The notes: generated by a model from the letters alone, not told the origin. 8,890 bases of DNA from DASQDT01 sp036380435 (GCA_036380435.1 DASVES010000365.1:1-8890), one strand, 5' to 3'; positions 1-5,296 are shown, counted from the first letter of the stretch. A program made the numbers and translations.

Positions 1-1167
1 GGCCGACTGCTTGTAGCGATGCAGCCCCGTCAAAAACTGCTCCTTGTTCTCGGCCGTCAGACGCAGCGTCGCCATCGTCGCCGTGTGGTGATGGAGCACT
101 CCGTCGCGCAGTGTTAAGACGGTCTTGTCCTCCCGCTCCCACGCGAGGCCCTTGTCGCCGCCGCCGTCGGTCTCGAAGGTGAGGCCGACCGCGCCGTTCA
201 GTGTCGGCCACGAATCCCAGAAGCCGGCGTAGAAGAGGTCGAAGCGCCCGCGCCGGTAGTAGCTCCAGCCGCGCTGGTCGAAGGCGGCGCCGATGGCGTG
301 GCCGATTTTGTCCATCCAGTCGAACTGCTCGCGCGTGACGTTGAGGTTTACGGCCTCGGCCGGCGGCGGGAAGAACATGTTCTTCGTCTGCCCGTGGTGG
401 TCGGCGAAGACGACCGGGTTCCACTCGCCGAAGGCGCGCACGAGCGCGGCCGTCTCGGGCTGCGTGACGAAGAAGGCGTCGCGGTTGAGATCAATCTGGT
501 AATGGTTGTTATTGGTGCTCATGCCCCACGGGGCGTTGTGCTCGGCGGCGGCGCGGTCGGCCGTGCCCGTGCGTCCGACCTGCGCGCTGTTGTACCAGTT
601 GACGAAACGCTCGTGGCTCTCGGGATTGTGCGCCGGGTTGACGACGACGACGAGGCGGTCGAGGACGAGGCGCGTGAGTTCGTCGGTGCCCGCGGCGAGC
701 TGGTACATGGTCTGGATGGCCGACTCGAAGGCGGCCGACTCGTTGCCGTCGTTGGCGTGATTCATCCAGGCGACGGCCGGGGTGGAGGCGGCGATGCGCG
801 CGGCGTCGGCCGCCGTGGTCGCGCGCGCTTCACTGAGGCGGCGCATGTCGGCGCGCACGGCGTCGAGGCGGGCGAGGTTGGCGGGCGAAGAGATGACGAC
901 GAGGTAGAGCGGCCGGTGCTCAATCGACTCGCCGTAGCGGACGACCCTCACGCGCTCAGAAGGGCGGAGCGCGGCGAGCCAGCGCTCCAGACCGGCGTAG
1001 TCAGTGTGGTGCGTCCCGACCTCATAGCCGAGGACGGAAGCGGGAGTCGGGATGGCGGGATCGTAAGTTCCGCCGGGGAAGAATTCTTCGTTCTGCTGTG
1101 CGCCGGACACGATGGCGGCGAGAGAGAGAAAGACCACTGCGAGTACAAGGCGGCTGACTCGTGACAT
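1..1167 (-). CDS. Secreted M14-family zinc carboxypeptidase-like protein, C-terminal end outside window
   Basis: I translated this strand by hand: 389 codons from ATG at 1167 to the left edge with no stop, so the gene continues beyond base 1. Residues 1-23 are a signal peptide (basic start, hydrophobic core, SGA|QQ cleavage site), so the enzyme is exported. M14 landmarks follow in order: WMNHANDGNE (134-143) at the first zinc-ligand motif, DLNRD (226-230) matching the family DxNR motif, ADHHG (255-259) with the third zinc ligand, and FETDGG (331-336) with the likely catalytic Glu332. Family enzymes remove C-terminal amino acids from peptides. The usual HxxE zinc motif reads DGNE here (Asp140, Glu143), with a His three residues earlier, so metal binding could differ. 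An AAGGAG ribosome site five bases before the ATG fixes the start. The expected role is extracytoplasmic peptide degradation; the substrate is unknown. The family is fairly certain, activity is not. Confidence 0.85.
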   Translation of the reverse strand, partial: MSRVSRLVLAVVFLSLAAIVSGAQQNEEFFPGGTYDPAIPTPASVLGYEVGTHHTDYAGLERWLAALRPSERVRVVRYGESIEHRPLYLVVISSPANLARLDAVRADMRRLSEARATTAADAARIAASTPAVAWMNHANDGNESAAFESAIQTMYQLAAGTDELTRLVLDRLVVVVNPAHNPESHERFVNWYNSAQVGRTGTADRAAAEHNAPWGMSTNNNHYQIDLNRDAFFVTQPETAALVRAFGEWNPVVFADHHGQTKNMFFPPPAEAVNLNVTREQFDWMDKIGHAIGAAFDQRGWSYYRRGRFDLFYAGFWDSWPTLNGAVGLTFETDGGGDKGLAWEREDKTVLTLRDGVLHHHTATMATLRLTAENKEQFLTGLHRYKQSA

Positions 1168-1172
1168 GAACG

Positions 1173-1178
1173 CTCCTT
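1173..1178 (-). promoter_or_regulatory. Ribosome binding site of the M14 peptidase gene
   Basis: The minus strand reads AAGGAG here, followed by a five-base spacer and the ATG at 1167. This is the strongest Shine-Dalgarno site in the window together with the one at 5291-5296, and it decides the start of the peptidase. Confidence 0.8.
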
Positions 1179-1203
1179 GGAAAAGGGATGGAAGGCGGAC
1201 GGG

Positions 1204-1232
1204 AAATTACCACGGCGGCGCGGGGCTGGCAA
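1204..1232 (-). promoter_or_regulatory. Possible promoter of the M14 peptidase gene
   Basis: On the minus strand TTGCCA (1232-1227) is followed after 17 bases by TAATTT (1209-1204). The -35 matches the sigma-70 consensus at 5 of 6 positions, the -10 at only 3 of 6. It would give a leader of about 30 bases containing the AAGGAG site. The position is good but the -10 is poor, so this is a guess. Confidence 0.3.
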
Positions 1233-1332
1233 TAACAATCAACGCGCCGTAGTGTCTTGAATGCGGAGTTGATGCCAGTTATCTATGCCGGATAGACTGC
1301 CGGTGCGAAGCCGTGATAGGCTGCTCGCTACT

Positions 1333-1419
1333 ATGAGCACCACTACACTGATCATCGTCATCGTCGTACTTCTCCTACTCTTCGGCGGCGGCTACGGCTT
1401 CTCCCGCCGTGGGCGGTAA
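1333..1419 (+). CDS. 28-residue single-span membrane microprotein (DUF3309-like)
   Basis: An ATG opens a 28-codon frame ending in TAA. It begins MSTTTLIIVIVVLLLLF, continues with a GGGYG turn and ends in basic FSRRGR. One hydrophobic segment (about residues 5-17) would span the membrane; the tail is positively charged. The pattern resembles the first half of DUF3309 small membrane proteins, which start with MS, a Leu/Ile-rich helix and a Gly/Tyr turn. Those usually carry a second helix, absent here because the frame stops. No good ribosome site is seen (an AGG lies 12 bases upstream). A weak promoter-like pair, TTGATG at 1269 and TAGACT at 1293, precedes it. It is easily missed because of its size. 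The function of such proteins is not known to me. The assignment rests on composition only. Confidence 0.5.
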   Translation: MSTTTLIIVIVVLLLLFGGGYGFSRRGR

Positions 1420-1447
1420 GAGCGACCCGGCGAGAGTCAAATCAACC

Positions 1448-1477
1448 GGCGGACTAGAGCCGCCCCCGCGCTTTTTT
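1448..1477 (+). terminator. Possible intrinsic terminator after the microprotein gene
   Basis: GGCGG (1448-1452) pairs with CCGCC (1460-1464) around a 7-base loop, and six T residues follow at 1472-1477. Seven unpaired bases separate the stem from the T run, which is poor for an intrinsic terminator. Competing pairings exist (CCGCCCC 1460-1466 with GGGGCGG 1488-1494, and GGGGC 1488-1492 with GCCCC 1509-1513). The rest of 1420-1549 shows nothing else that I can support. Confidence 0.3.
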
Positions 1478-1549
1478 GATGAGCTTCGGGGCGGGCCGTT
1501 GAGAGTCTGCCCCTCGTAATTTTCAGAAACACAGATTTAAGTTATCACT

Positions 1550-1585
1550 CAACGTGCCGACGCAATCGATTGCGTCGGCACGTTG
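1550..1585. repeat. Perfect 36-bp palindrome without spacer
   Basis: The 18 bases CAACGTGCCGACGCAATC at 1550-1567 are followed directly by their exact reverse complement at 1568-1585. It sits between the convergent microprotein and msrC genes, 39 bases past the msrC stop. As RNA it would fold on either strand into a stem of about 16 bp with a tight 4-base loop. Neither side has a T run, so it is not a standard intrinsic terminator. It may still stop or protect the 3' ends of the convergent transcripts, or be a site for a dimeric protein. The role is unknown. Confidence 0.9.
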
Positions 1586-1624
1586 TCGCGTTCATTTGAA
1601 ACTTGATTCCGCCGCCGGGTTCGT

Positions 1625-2119
1625 CTATTCGTCCACGTCCGTCGCGTCGAGGAAAATCTCCGCCAGCCGCTCCAAACCCTCTCTGTCCTCGGCGTCGAAG
1701 CGCGCGAGCGAGGGGCTGTCGAGGTCGAGCACGCCGACGAGGCGGTCGCCGCGCAGGAGCGGGACGACGACTTCGGAGTTCGACGCGCCGTCGCAGGCGA
1801 TGTGGCCGGGGAACTCGTGGACGTTCTCCACCAACACCGTGCGCCGGCTCTCGGCCGCCGTGCCGCAGACTCCCTTGCCCAGCGCGATCCGCACGCAGGC
1901 GGGCTTGCCCTGGAAGGGGCCGAGCACCAGCTCGCCGCCCTTGTGGAAATAAAGTCCGGCCCAGTTCAGGCCAGATAGCGTATGGTAGAGGAGCGCGGAG
2001 AAATTGGCCGCGTTGGCGATGAGATCGCGCTCGCCCTCCAGCAGCCCCGCGAGCTGCGCGGCGAGGAGACGGTAAGCTTCGGGCTTCGACGCGGGCAGTT
2101 CTTCCAGCAACTCGTGCAT
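1625..2119 (-). CDS. msrC: Free methionine-(R)-sulfoxide reductase (GAF domain, fRMsr)
   Basis: The 164-residue product is a single GAF domain, the usual length for this family. fRMsr reduces free methionine-R-sulfoxide to methionine in the cytoplasm, with electrons from thioredoxin, and so repairs oxidised amino acid pools. The three cysteines of the family are present: Cys75, Cys85 (GKGVCGTAA) and Cys109 (HIACDGASNSE). Their spacings of 10 and 24 match Cys84, Cys94 and Cys118 of E. coli YebR. Other family marks are LNWAGLYF (51-58), LGPFQGKPACVRI (66-78) and VLDLDSP (130-136). The frame stays open to 2236, but that extension is Arg/Cys-rich and unlike the family, so I start at MHELLEELPASKPEAY. 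The ribosome site is weak (AGGGG only two bases before ATG). A 36-bp palindrome lies downstream. Confidence is very high for function and good for the start. Confidence 0.95.
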   Translation of the reverse strand: MHELLEELPASKPEAYRLLAAQLAGLLEGERDLIANAANFSALLYHTLSGLNWAGLYFHKGGELVLGPFQGKPACVRIALGKGVCGTAAESRRTVLVENVHEFPGHIACDGASNSEVVVPLLRGDRLVGVLDLDSPSLARFDAEDREGLERLAEIFLDATDVDE

Positions 2120-2128
2120 GGCCCCTAC

Positions 2129-2156
2129 TTTAAACGCCGCGCACGGCCCCCGTCGA
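2129..2156 (-). promoter_or_regulatory. Possible msrC promoter with a very short leader
   Basis: The minus strand shows TCGACG (2156-2151), a 16-base spacer and TTTAAA (2134-2129). Transcription would begin about four bases before the ATG at 2119, which fits the lack of a well-spaced ribosome site. Matches to the sigma-70 consensus are moderate, so this is tentative. The rest of the divergent gap 2157-2320 holds a short GCGGCC/GGCCGC hairpin (2274-2294) and nothing else that I recognise. Confidence 0.3.
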
Positions 2157-2320
2157 GCGCGACGGCGTGGGCAACAGAACGGGCAGCGCACCCATCGAAA
2201 TACCGTAGAGACGCGGCCCGTCGCGCACACGCGCATCGGCCGCCCTACTCGAACGACTCTCCCTGCTTAGACGGCGGCCGCGCTTTGTGGCCGCGCGATC
2301 GCAAGGGGGAACAGTTGGTG

Positions 2321-2569
2321 ATGAAGGAACAAATGATCGAAGTACAGATCGGTCTTCACGAAGAGAGCAGCGTCGAATTGGAAATCTTCACGCCTCAGCT
2401 CCTCGCCCTGAGAATCATGGGGCAGTCCGAGCGCGCCCGCACGTCGCTGCTCACGCGCGAGCAGGCCGTCTGCCTGCGCGCGGCGCTCGACGAGTTGATC
2501 GCGGAGTTGATTCCCACCGCGCCGGCCGAGCCGGACGCGGCGGGGGCCGCCCGGCTGCGTGCCGCCTGA
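2321..2569 (+). CDS. Hypothetical protein, 82 aa
   Basis: I do not recognise this family. The start is ATG 2321 (MKEQMIEVQIGLHEESS), ten bases after a purine-rich AAGGGGGA ribosome site at 2303-2310. GTG 2318 and ATG 2333 are possible alternatives. The frame is open further upstream to 1982, but that part runs antisense to msrC. The first 35 residues alternate charged and hydrophobic positions as expected for beta strands. Residues about 46-65 (LTREQAVCLRAALDELIAEL) form an amphipathic helix, and the end is Ala/Pro-rich. There is no signal peptide and no membrane segment, so it is probably cytoplasmic. It is divergent from msrC and ends in its own terminator, so it appears to be a single-gene unit. 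Coding is likely, given the ribosome site and terminator. Confidence 0.65.
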   Translation: MKEQMIEVQIGLHEESSVELEIFTPQLLALRIMGQSERARTSLLTREQAVCLRAALDELIAELIPTAPAEPDAAGAARLRAA

Positions 2570-2584
2570 AACCTCTCCCGCCCG

Positions 2585-2625
2585 AACCGAGCCGTCGGCC
2601 CCGCCCGGCCGTCCGCTCGGTTTTT
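2585..2625 (+). terminator. Intrinsic terminator of the 82-aa gene
   Basis: AACCGAGC (2585-2592) pairs with GCTCGGTT (2615-2622), and GGCC/GGCC (2597-2600 with 2607-2610) extends the stem inward. A T5 run occupies 2621-2625. It lies 16 bases after the stop of the 82-aa gene and separates it from the methyltransferase gene. Confidence 0.75.
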
Positions 2626-2651
2626 GCGATTCCCCTCCCGCCGTTTATATT
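2624..2651 (+). promoter_or_regulatory. Probable promoter of the methyltransferase-CvpA/CAP operon
   Basis: TTGCGA (2624-2629, 4 of 6 to consensus), a 16-base spacer and TATATT (2646-2651, 5 of 6). The predicted start of transcription at about 2658-2660 coincides with the ATG at 2660, so the mRNA would be leaderless or nearly so. That agrees with the absence of a Shine-Dalgarno site. The -35 element begins inside the T tail of the preceding terminator. Confidence 0.5.
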
Positions 2652-2659
2652 GTCAGGCA

Positions 2660-3427
2660 ATGACGACAGGCGTGCGCGCAGACTACGACCCGTTCGCGTG
2701 GTTCTACGACGAGTACTGGTGCCGCGGCGTGACGGGCGACTTCCTGCACGCGCTCGAAAGGCTCCTGCTGCCGCGTCTCGCGGCGCGCGCTCGCTTACTC
2801 GACCTCTGTTGCGGGACGGGCCGCATCGCCGCCAATCTCACCGCGCGGGGCTTCAGCGTCACCGGCCTCGACATCTCCGCAGAGATGCTCTCTTACGCGC
2901 GCCGCAACGCGCCCGCCGCCGAGTTCGTCGCGGCCGACGCACGCGCCTTCTCGCTCCCGCCAACCTTCCACGCGGCCATCTCCACTTTCGACAGCATCAA
3001 CCACATCCTCAGTCTGGGAGAGTTGGCCGCCGCCTTCCGAAACGTCCGGCGCTCGCTCGTCGGGGGCGGCGTCTTCTTCTTCGACGTGAATCTGGAGATG
3101 GGATTCCGGGAACACTGGCGGGAACACTACTCGGCAATCGAGGCGGAGCGGGTGTGTCTGGTGAAGGGCTACTACGATGCAGCGGCTCGGCTCGGGCGCT
3201 ACGACTTCACGCTGTTCCGCCAACTGAATGGTTGCTGGCATCGGAGCGACTTCTCCATCTCGGAGCGTTGCTACACGAAGGCCGAGCTGCGCGATTCACT
3301 CGGCCGCGCGGGCTTTTCTCGCATCAAATTTTTTGACGCGCCCACGGCTGCCGGTCTCCGAGAGCACCGGGGCCGCGTCTTCATCCTCGCTGAGAAGTCA
3401 GATCGGACAAACGACGATGACGATTAA
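2660..3427 (+). CDS. Class I SAM-dependent methyltransferase
   Basis: This 255-residue soluble protein has a class I methyltransferase fold. Motif I is LLDLCCGTG (46-54), the SAM-binding glycine loop. GLDIS (69-73) supplies the acidic residue that binds the ribose hydroxyls. AADARAFSLP (91-100) contacts adenine, FDSINHI (110-116) is motif IV, and FFFDVN (139-144) ends strand 5. It begins ADYDPFAWFYDEYW, as small-molecule methyltransferases of this kind often do. The substrate cannot be told from the sequence. A frame extension to TTG 2624 lies in the terminator and promoter, so ATG 2660 is preferred. The last 11 bases overlap the start of the CvpA-CAP gene, indicating one transcript and probably coupled translation. 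The C-terminal tail NDDDD is produced partly by that overlap. The fold is certain, the specific role unknown. Confidence 0.9.
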   Translation: MTTGVRADYDPFAWFYDEYWCRGVTGDFLHALERLLLPRLAARARLLDLCCGTGRIAANLTARGFSVTGLDISAEMLSYARRNAPAAEFVAADARAFSLPPTFHAAISTFDSINHILSLGELAAAFRNVRRSLVGGGVFFFDVNLEMGFREHWREHYSAIEAERVCLVKGYYDAAARLGRYDFTLFRQLNGCWHRSDFSISERCYTKAELRDSLGRAGFSRIKFFDAPTAAGLREHRGRVFILAEKSDRTNDDDD

Positions 3428-4379
3428 CTTCGTTGATTTTTTGCTCGCCCTGCTCGTCCTGTTGAGCATCGTGCATGGGTGGCAGCGCGGCTTCCTCTAC
3501 GGGCTGCTCGATCTCGCGCGCTGGATCGCCGGCCTCATGCTCGGGCTGCGCTACTACCAGCCGGTCGCTCGCTGGCTCGCCGCGAACTTCGACTGGTCGT
3601 CCATCTGGTACAAACCCGCCGCCTTCCTCATGACGGCGAGCGCGGTCGGCATCGTCGTCCAGCTCGTCGGGCAGGCGCTTCTTGGGCGACTGTCGAAGGA
3701 CGTACATGAGGGCACGACCAACCGCCTGCTCGGCACGCTGCCCGGCGCGGCCGGCGGCCTCGTCTTCGCCGCCATCACGTCGGCGCTGCTTTTGGCCGTG
3801 CCGCTGCCCGAGACCCTGCGCGAGTCGGCGCGCGAGAGCACGTCCGTCAATCGTCTGGCCGCGCTGGCCGAGAACCTTGAGTCGCGGCTTTCGCCCATTT
3901 TCGACGAGGCCATCGCGCAGACGCTCAACAAGCTGACCGTGCAGCCCGAATCGGGCGAGTCGGTGGAGCTGCCCTTCAAGGTCGCCGTCACGCGGCCGCG
4001 GCCGGAGCTTGAGGCGGAGATGCTGGAGTTAGTGAACCGCGAGCGCGTCGCGGCGGGCCTGCGCGCGGTCGCGCCCGACCCGGAGATTGCCGAGGTTGCC
4101 CGGCGTCACTCGGTGGACATGTTCGGGCGCGGCTACTTCTCGCACGTCACCCCCGAGGGCCACAGCCCCTTCGACCGCATGAACGAGGGCGGCGTCACCT
4201 ACCGCACCGCCGGCGAGAACCTCGCGCTCGCGCCGACCCTGACCATCGCCCACACGGGGCTGATGAACTCGCCGGGTCATCGCGCCAACATCCTCCGGCC
4301 CGAGTTCGGACGCCTCGGCATCGGCATCGTGGACGGCGGCGCGCGCGGTCTGATGGTGACGCAGAATTTCCGTAACTGA
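3417..4379 (+). CDS. Membrane protein fusing a CvpA-type domain to a CAP/SCP domain
   Basis: The 320-residue product has two parts. Residues 1-130 hold about four hydrophobic helices (near 5-21, 25-46, 67-90, 108-130) with the CvpA pattern: INFVDFLLALLVLLSIVHGW, then RGFLYGLLDLARW and a glycine-rich last helix. After a charged linker (131-195), residues 198-318 are a YkwD-type CAP domain: LVNRERVAAGLR (205-216), ARRHSVDMFGRGYFSH (228-243), GENLA (266-270) and MNSPGHRANIL (283-293). His231, His243, Glu267 and His288 are candidates for the CAP cavity. CvpA proteins are inner-membrane proteins; in mycobacterial MarP a CvpA-like part anchors a periplasmic protease. By analogy the CAP domain should sit outside the cytoplasm; its activity is unknown. 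The start ATG 3417 lies within the end of the methyltransferase gene; the frame is open to 3228 but that part does not resemble CvpA. The ribosome site is weak, which suits translational coupling. Confidence 0.88.
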   Translation: MTINFVDFLLALLVLLSIVHGWQRGFLYGLLDLARWIAGLMLGLRYYQPVARWLAANFDWSSIWYKPAAFLMTASAVGIVVQLVGQALLGRLSKDVHEGTTNRLLGTLPGAAGGLVFAAITSALLLAVPLPETLRESARESTSVNRLAALAENLESRLSPIFDEAIAQTLNKLTVQPESGESVELPFKVAVTRPRPELEAEMLELVNRERVAAGLRAVAPDPEIAEVARRHSVDMFGRGYFSHVTPEGHSPFDRMNEGGVTYRTAGENLALAPTLTIAHTGLMNSPGHRANILRPEFGRLGIGIVDGGARGLMVTQNFRN

Positions 4380-4384
4380 AAATA

Positions 4385-4497
4385 AGCTGTTAGCTGTTAG
4401 CTTTCAGCCAGCCAAAGGCGTGAACCGAAGTTAACGCAGTGATGAATCAAACTCTGGTCGCGCGTCCTCCGGCTGAAAGCTAACAGCTAATCGCTAA
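4385..4497. repeat. Inverted repeat built from 7-bp units (AGCTGTT type)
   Basis: The left arm is three head-to-tail heptamers: AGCTGTT (4385-4391), AGCTGTT (4392-4398), AGCTTTC (4399-4405), then AGCC. The right arm is the reverse complement. The 20 bases at 4390-4409 match 4471-4490 exactly, and a decayed third unit continues to about 4497. The 61-base interior (4410-4470) has no recognisable gene. It starts six bases after the CvpA-CAP stop. The unit resembles that of the hairpin at 8362-8444 (shared pattern AGCnGTn), so both probably belong to one genomic repeat family. Confidence 0.85.
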
Positions 4498-4505
4498 CCG
4501 CTCTT

Positions 4506-4556
4506 GAAAATAGAAGAGGCCCGGTCGCGCTCTCCCCTTCGCGACCGGGCCTCTTC
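4506..4556 (-). terminator. Strong hairpin, minus-strand terminator
   Basis: GAAGAGGCCCGGTCGCG (4513-4529) pairs perfectly with CGCGACCGGGCCTCTTC (4540-4556), a 17-bp stem with a 10-base loop. On the minus strand it is followed at once by TATTTTC, giving a T-rich tail; on the plus strand none follows directly. It would stop transcripts from the two small minus-strand genes at 4770-5283, whose last stop is about 210 bases upstream. No closer terminator is visible. Confidence 0.65.
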
Positions 4557-4587
4557 GGCGAGGCGTTAAAAACGTCTCGCCGTTTAT
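4556..4587 (+). terminator. Intrinsic terminator of the methyltransferase-CvpA/CAP operon
   Basis: CGGCGAGGCGTT (4556-4567) pairs with AACGTCTCGCCG (4571-4582) around an AAA loop, with one G-U pair, followed by TTTAT. It has the plus-strand terminator form. It shares base 4556 with the preceding hairpin, so the two stems are abutted. Confidence 0.65.
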
Positions 4588-4769
4588 CTAAACAACTACC
4601 GTGCCAGTCGGGCGTGCCGAACGGCCCCTCGCCGAAACCTCGCTTTTAGGGGGTTAGAGCAACGTGCGGGACTTGCCCCGGCCCTGTGAGCATCTGTTTG
4701 TGTTAACGATTTCGTCGGCGGGCCATCCGATATGGGTAGTCCGGCGGGCAACAAAAATGGATGGTAGGT
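4588..4769. other. Non-coding stretch without recognised content
   Basis: I see no gene, tRNA or convincing RNA structure. A short inverted pair CCATCC (4723-4728) and GGATGG (4759-4764) and two nearby CGGCGGGC copies lie in its right half. Together with the repeat and two terminators it makes up the non-coding interval 4380-4769. Confidence 0.5.
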
Positions 4770-4994
4770 CTAATGCTCTTCGGTACGCTGTCTGTAAGCA
4801 GCCACCGCCTCGATGGCTCCCTCGTGCATCCGCTCGGGGGTCACATATGTCCAGTGCTTTTCAAACTCATCGACGCTCATCGCCGGCTGTGCGGCCCGTT
4901 CCTTATTCTTTAGCCACTGCTCCGCCCACCGCCTGATTTCGGGGTCACGATTAAGAGCCGTTCGTGCTTCATGCATGCTGATAGGAGCGCTCAT
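4770..4994 (-). CDS. Hypothetical protein, 74 aa
   Basis: I do not recognise this protein. It begins MSAPISMHEARTALNRD, is highly charged and looks all-helical (RRWAEQWLKNKERAA at 21-35, then MSVDEFEKHW at 39-48, and a final helix EGAIEAVAAYRQRTEE at 58-73). It has no signal peptide, membrane span or cysteines, so a small cytoplasmic or nucleic-acid-associated protein is possible. No Shine-Dalgarno site precedes the ATG. It follows the 81-aa gene by 43 bases on the same strand, so the two are probably co-transcribed. The local base composition is clearly lower in GC than the flanking genes, which suggests acquired or fast-evolving DNA. The protein looks genuine from its composition; the function is unknown. 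Confidence 0.55.
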   Translation of the reverse strand: MSAPISMHEARTALNRDPEIRRWAEQWLKNKERAAQPAMSVDEFEKHWTYVTPERMHEGAIEAVAAYRQRTEEH

Positions 4995-5037
4995 AGTTTA
5001 TGTGTTTGGTCTTTCGTGTTTTTTAAGAGTGATGCCG

Positions 5038-5283
5038 CTATGACGGGTTCTTCTGCCGGGCAACTTCTTCTCTGATGGTCTGCGATTTCCCTTCCTTGTC
5101 ATTGAAGCCGTCCGCAAGCCTCATCGCGTCTTCGTATTCCAGATTGGTTCTAATAATCTCGGAACGCCCTTTTTTTGAAGCCGCTATCTCGGTATTGACC
5201 CGCTTAACCTGATATTTAACGGACGTGTCGCCTTCAAACTTTGCCTTCTGACCCGGCATCGCTTGTATCGTGTAAATATACAT
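5038..5283 (-). CDS. Hypothetical protein, 81 aa, lower-GC codon use
   Basis: I do not recognise this protein. The start MYIYTIQAMPGQKAKFEGD is fixed by an excellent AAAGGA ribosome site seven bases upstream. Two beta-like stretches (1-9 and 22-34) are followed by SEIIRTNLEYEDAMRLADGF (41-60) and a NDKEGKSQTIREE segment; it is basic and soluble. The codons include ATA, AGA, AGG and AAA, which are rare in the neighbouring genes. In 5041-5220 I count 88 G/C of 180, against 46 of 60 in 5401-5460 inside hrpB. It is first of a likely two-gene unit with the 74-aa gene. A toxin-antitoxin or mobile-element origin is conceivable for such a pair, but no motif supports it. Confidence 0.68.
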   Translation of the reverse strand: MYIYTIQAMPGQKAKFEGDTSVKYQVKRVNTEIAASKKGRSEIIRTNLEYEDAMRLADGFNDKEGKSQTIREEVARQKNPS

Positions 5284-5290
5284 ATCGGTT

Positions 5291-5296
5291 TCCTTT
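5291..5296 (-). promoter_or_regulatory. Ribosome binding site of the 81-aa gene
   Basis: The minus strand reads AAAGGA, seven bases before the ATG at 5283. It supports this small frame as translated. Confidence 0.75.

Noticed and set aside
298..1164. Plus-strand open frame of 288 codons at the left edge
   Set aside because: It runs opposite the M14 peptidase, which has signal peptide, family motifs and a ribosome site; the plus frame shows only low-complexity Arg/Val/Gly sequence.
2120..2236. Longer N-terminus for msrC starting at 2236
   Set aside because: The 39 extra residues are Arg/Cys-rich and foreign to the family; the family start corresponds to ATG 2119.
2295..2302. GCGATCGC octamer (cyanobacterial HIP1 motif)
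   Set aside because: A single copy in GC-rich sequence; no excess is seen in the window, and the genes do not suggest a cyanobacterium.
3228..3416. Longer N-terminus for the CvpA-CAP protein
   Set aside because: It would overlap the methyltransferase gene by 200 bases and does not resemble a CvpA N-terminus; MTINFVDFLLALLVLL does.
4588..4769. Possible tRNA or structured RNA beside the low-GC island
   Set aside because: No cloverleaf, anticodon arm or TTCGA-type T loop could be built; only short scattered inverted pairs were found.
4664..5043. Plus-strand frames opposite the two small minus-strand genes
   Set aside because: The minus-strand frames have better composition and, for the 81-aa gene, a strong ribosome site; the plus frames show neither.
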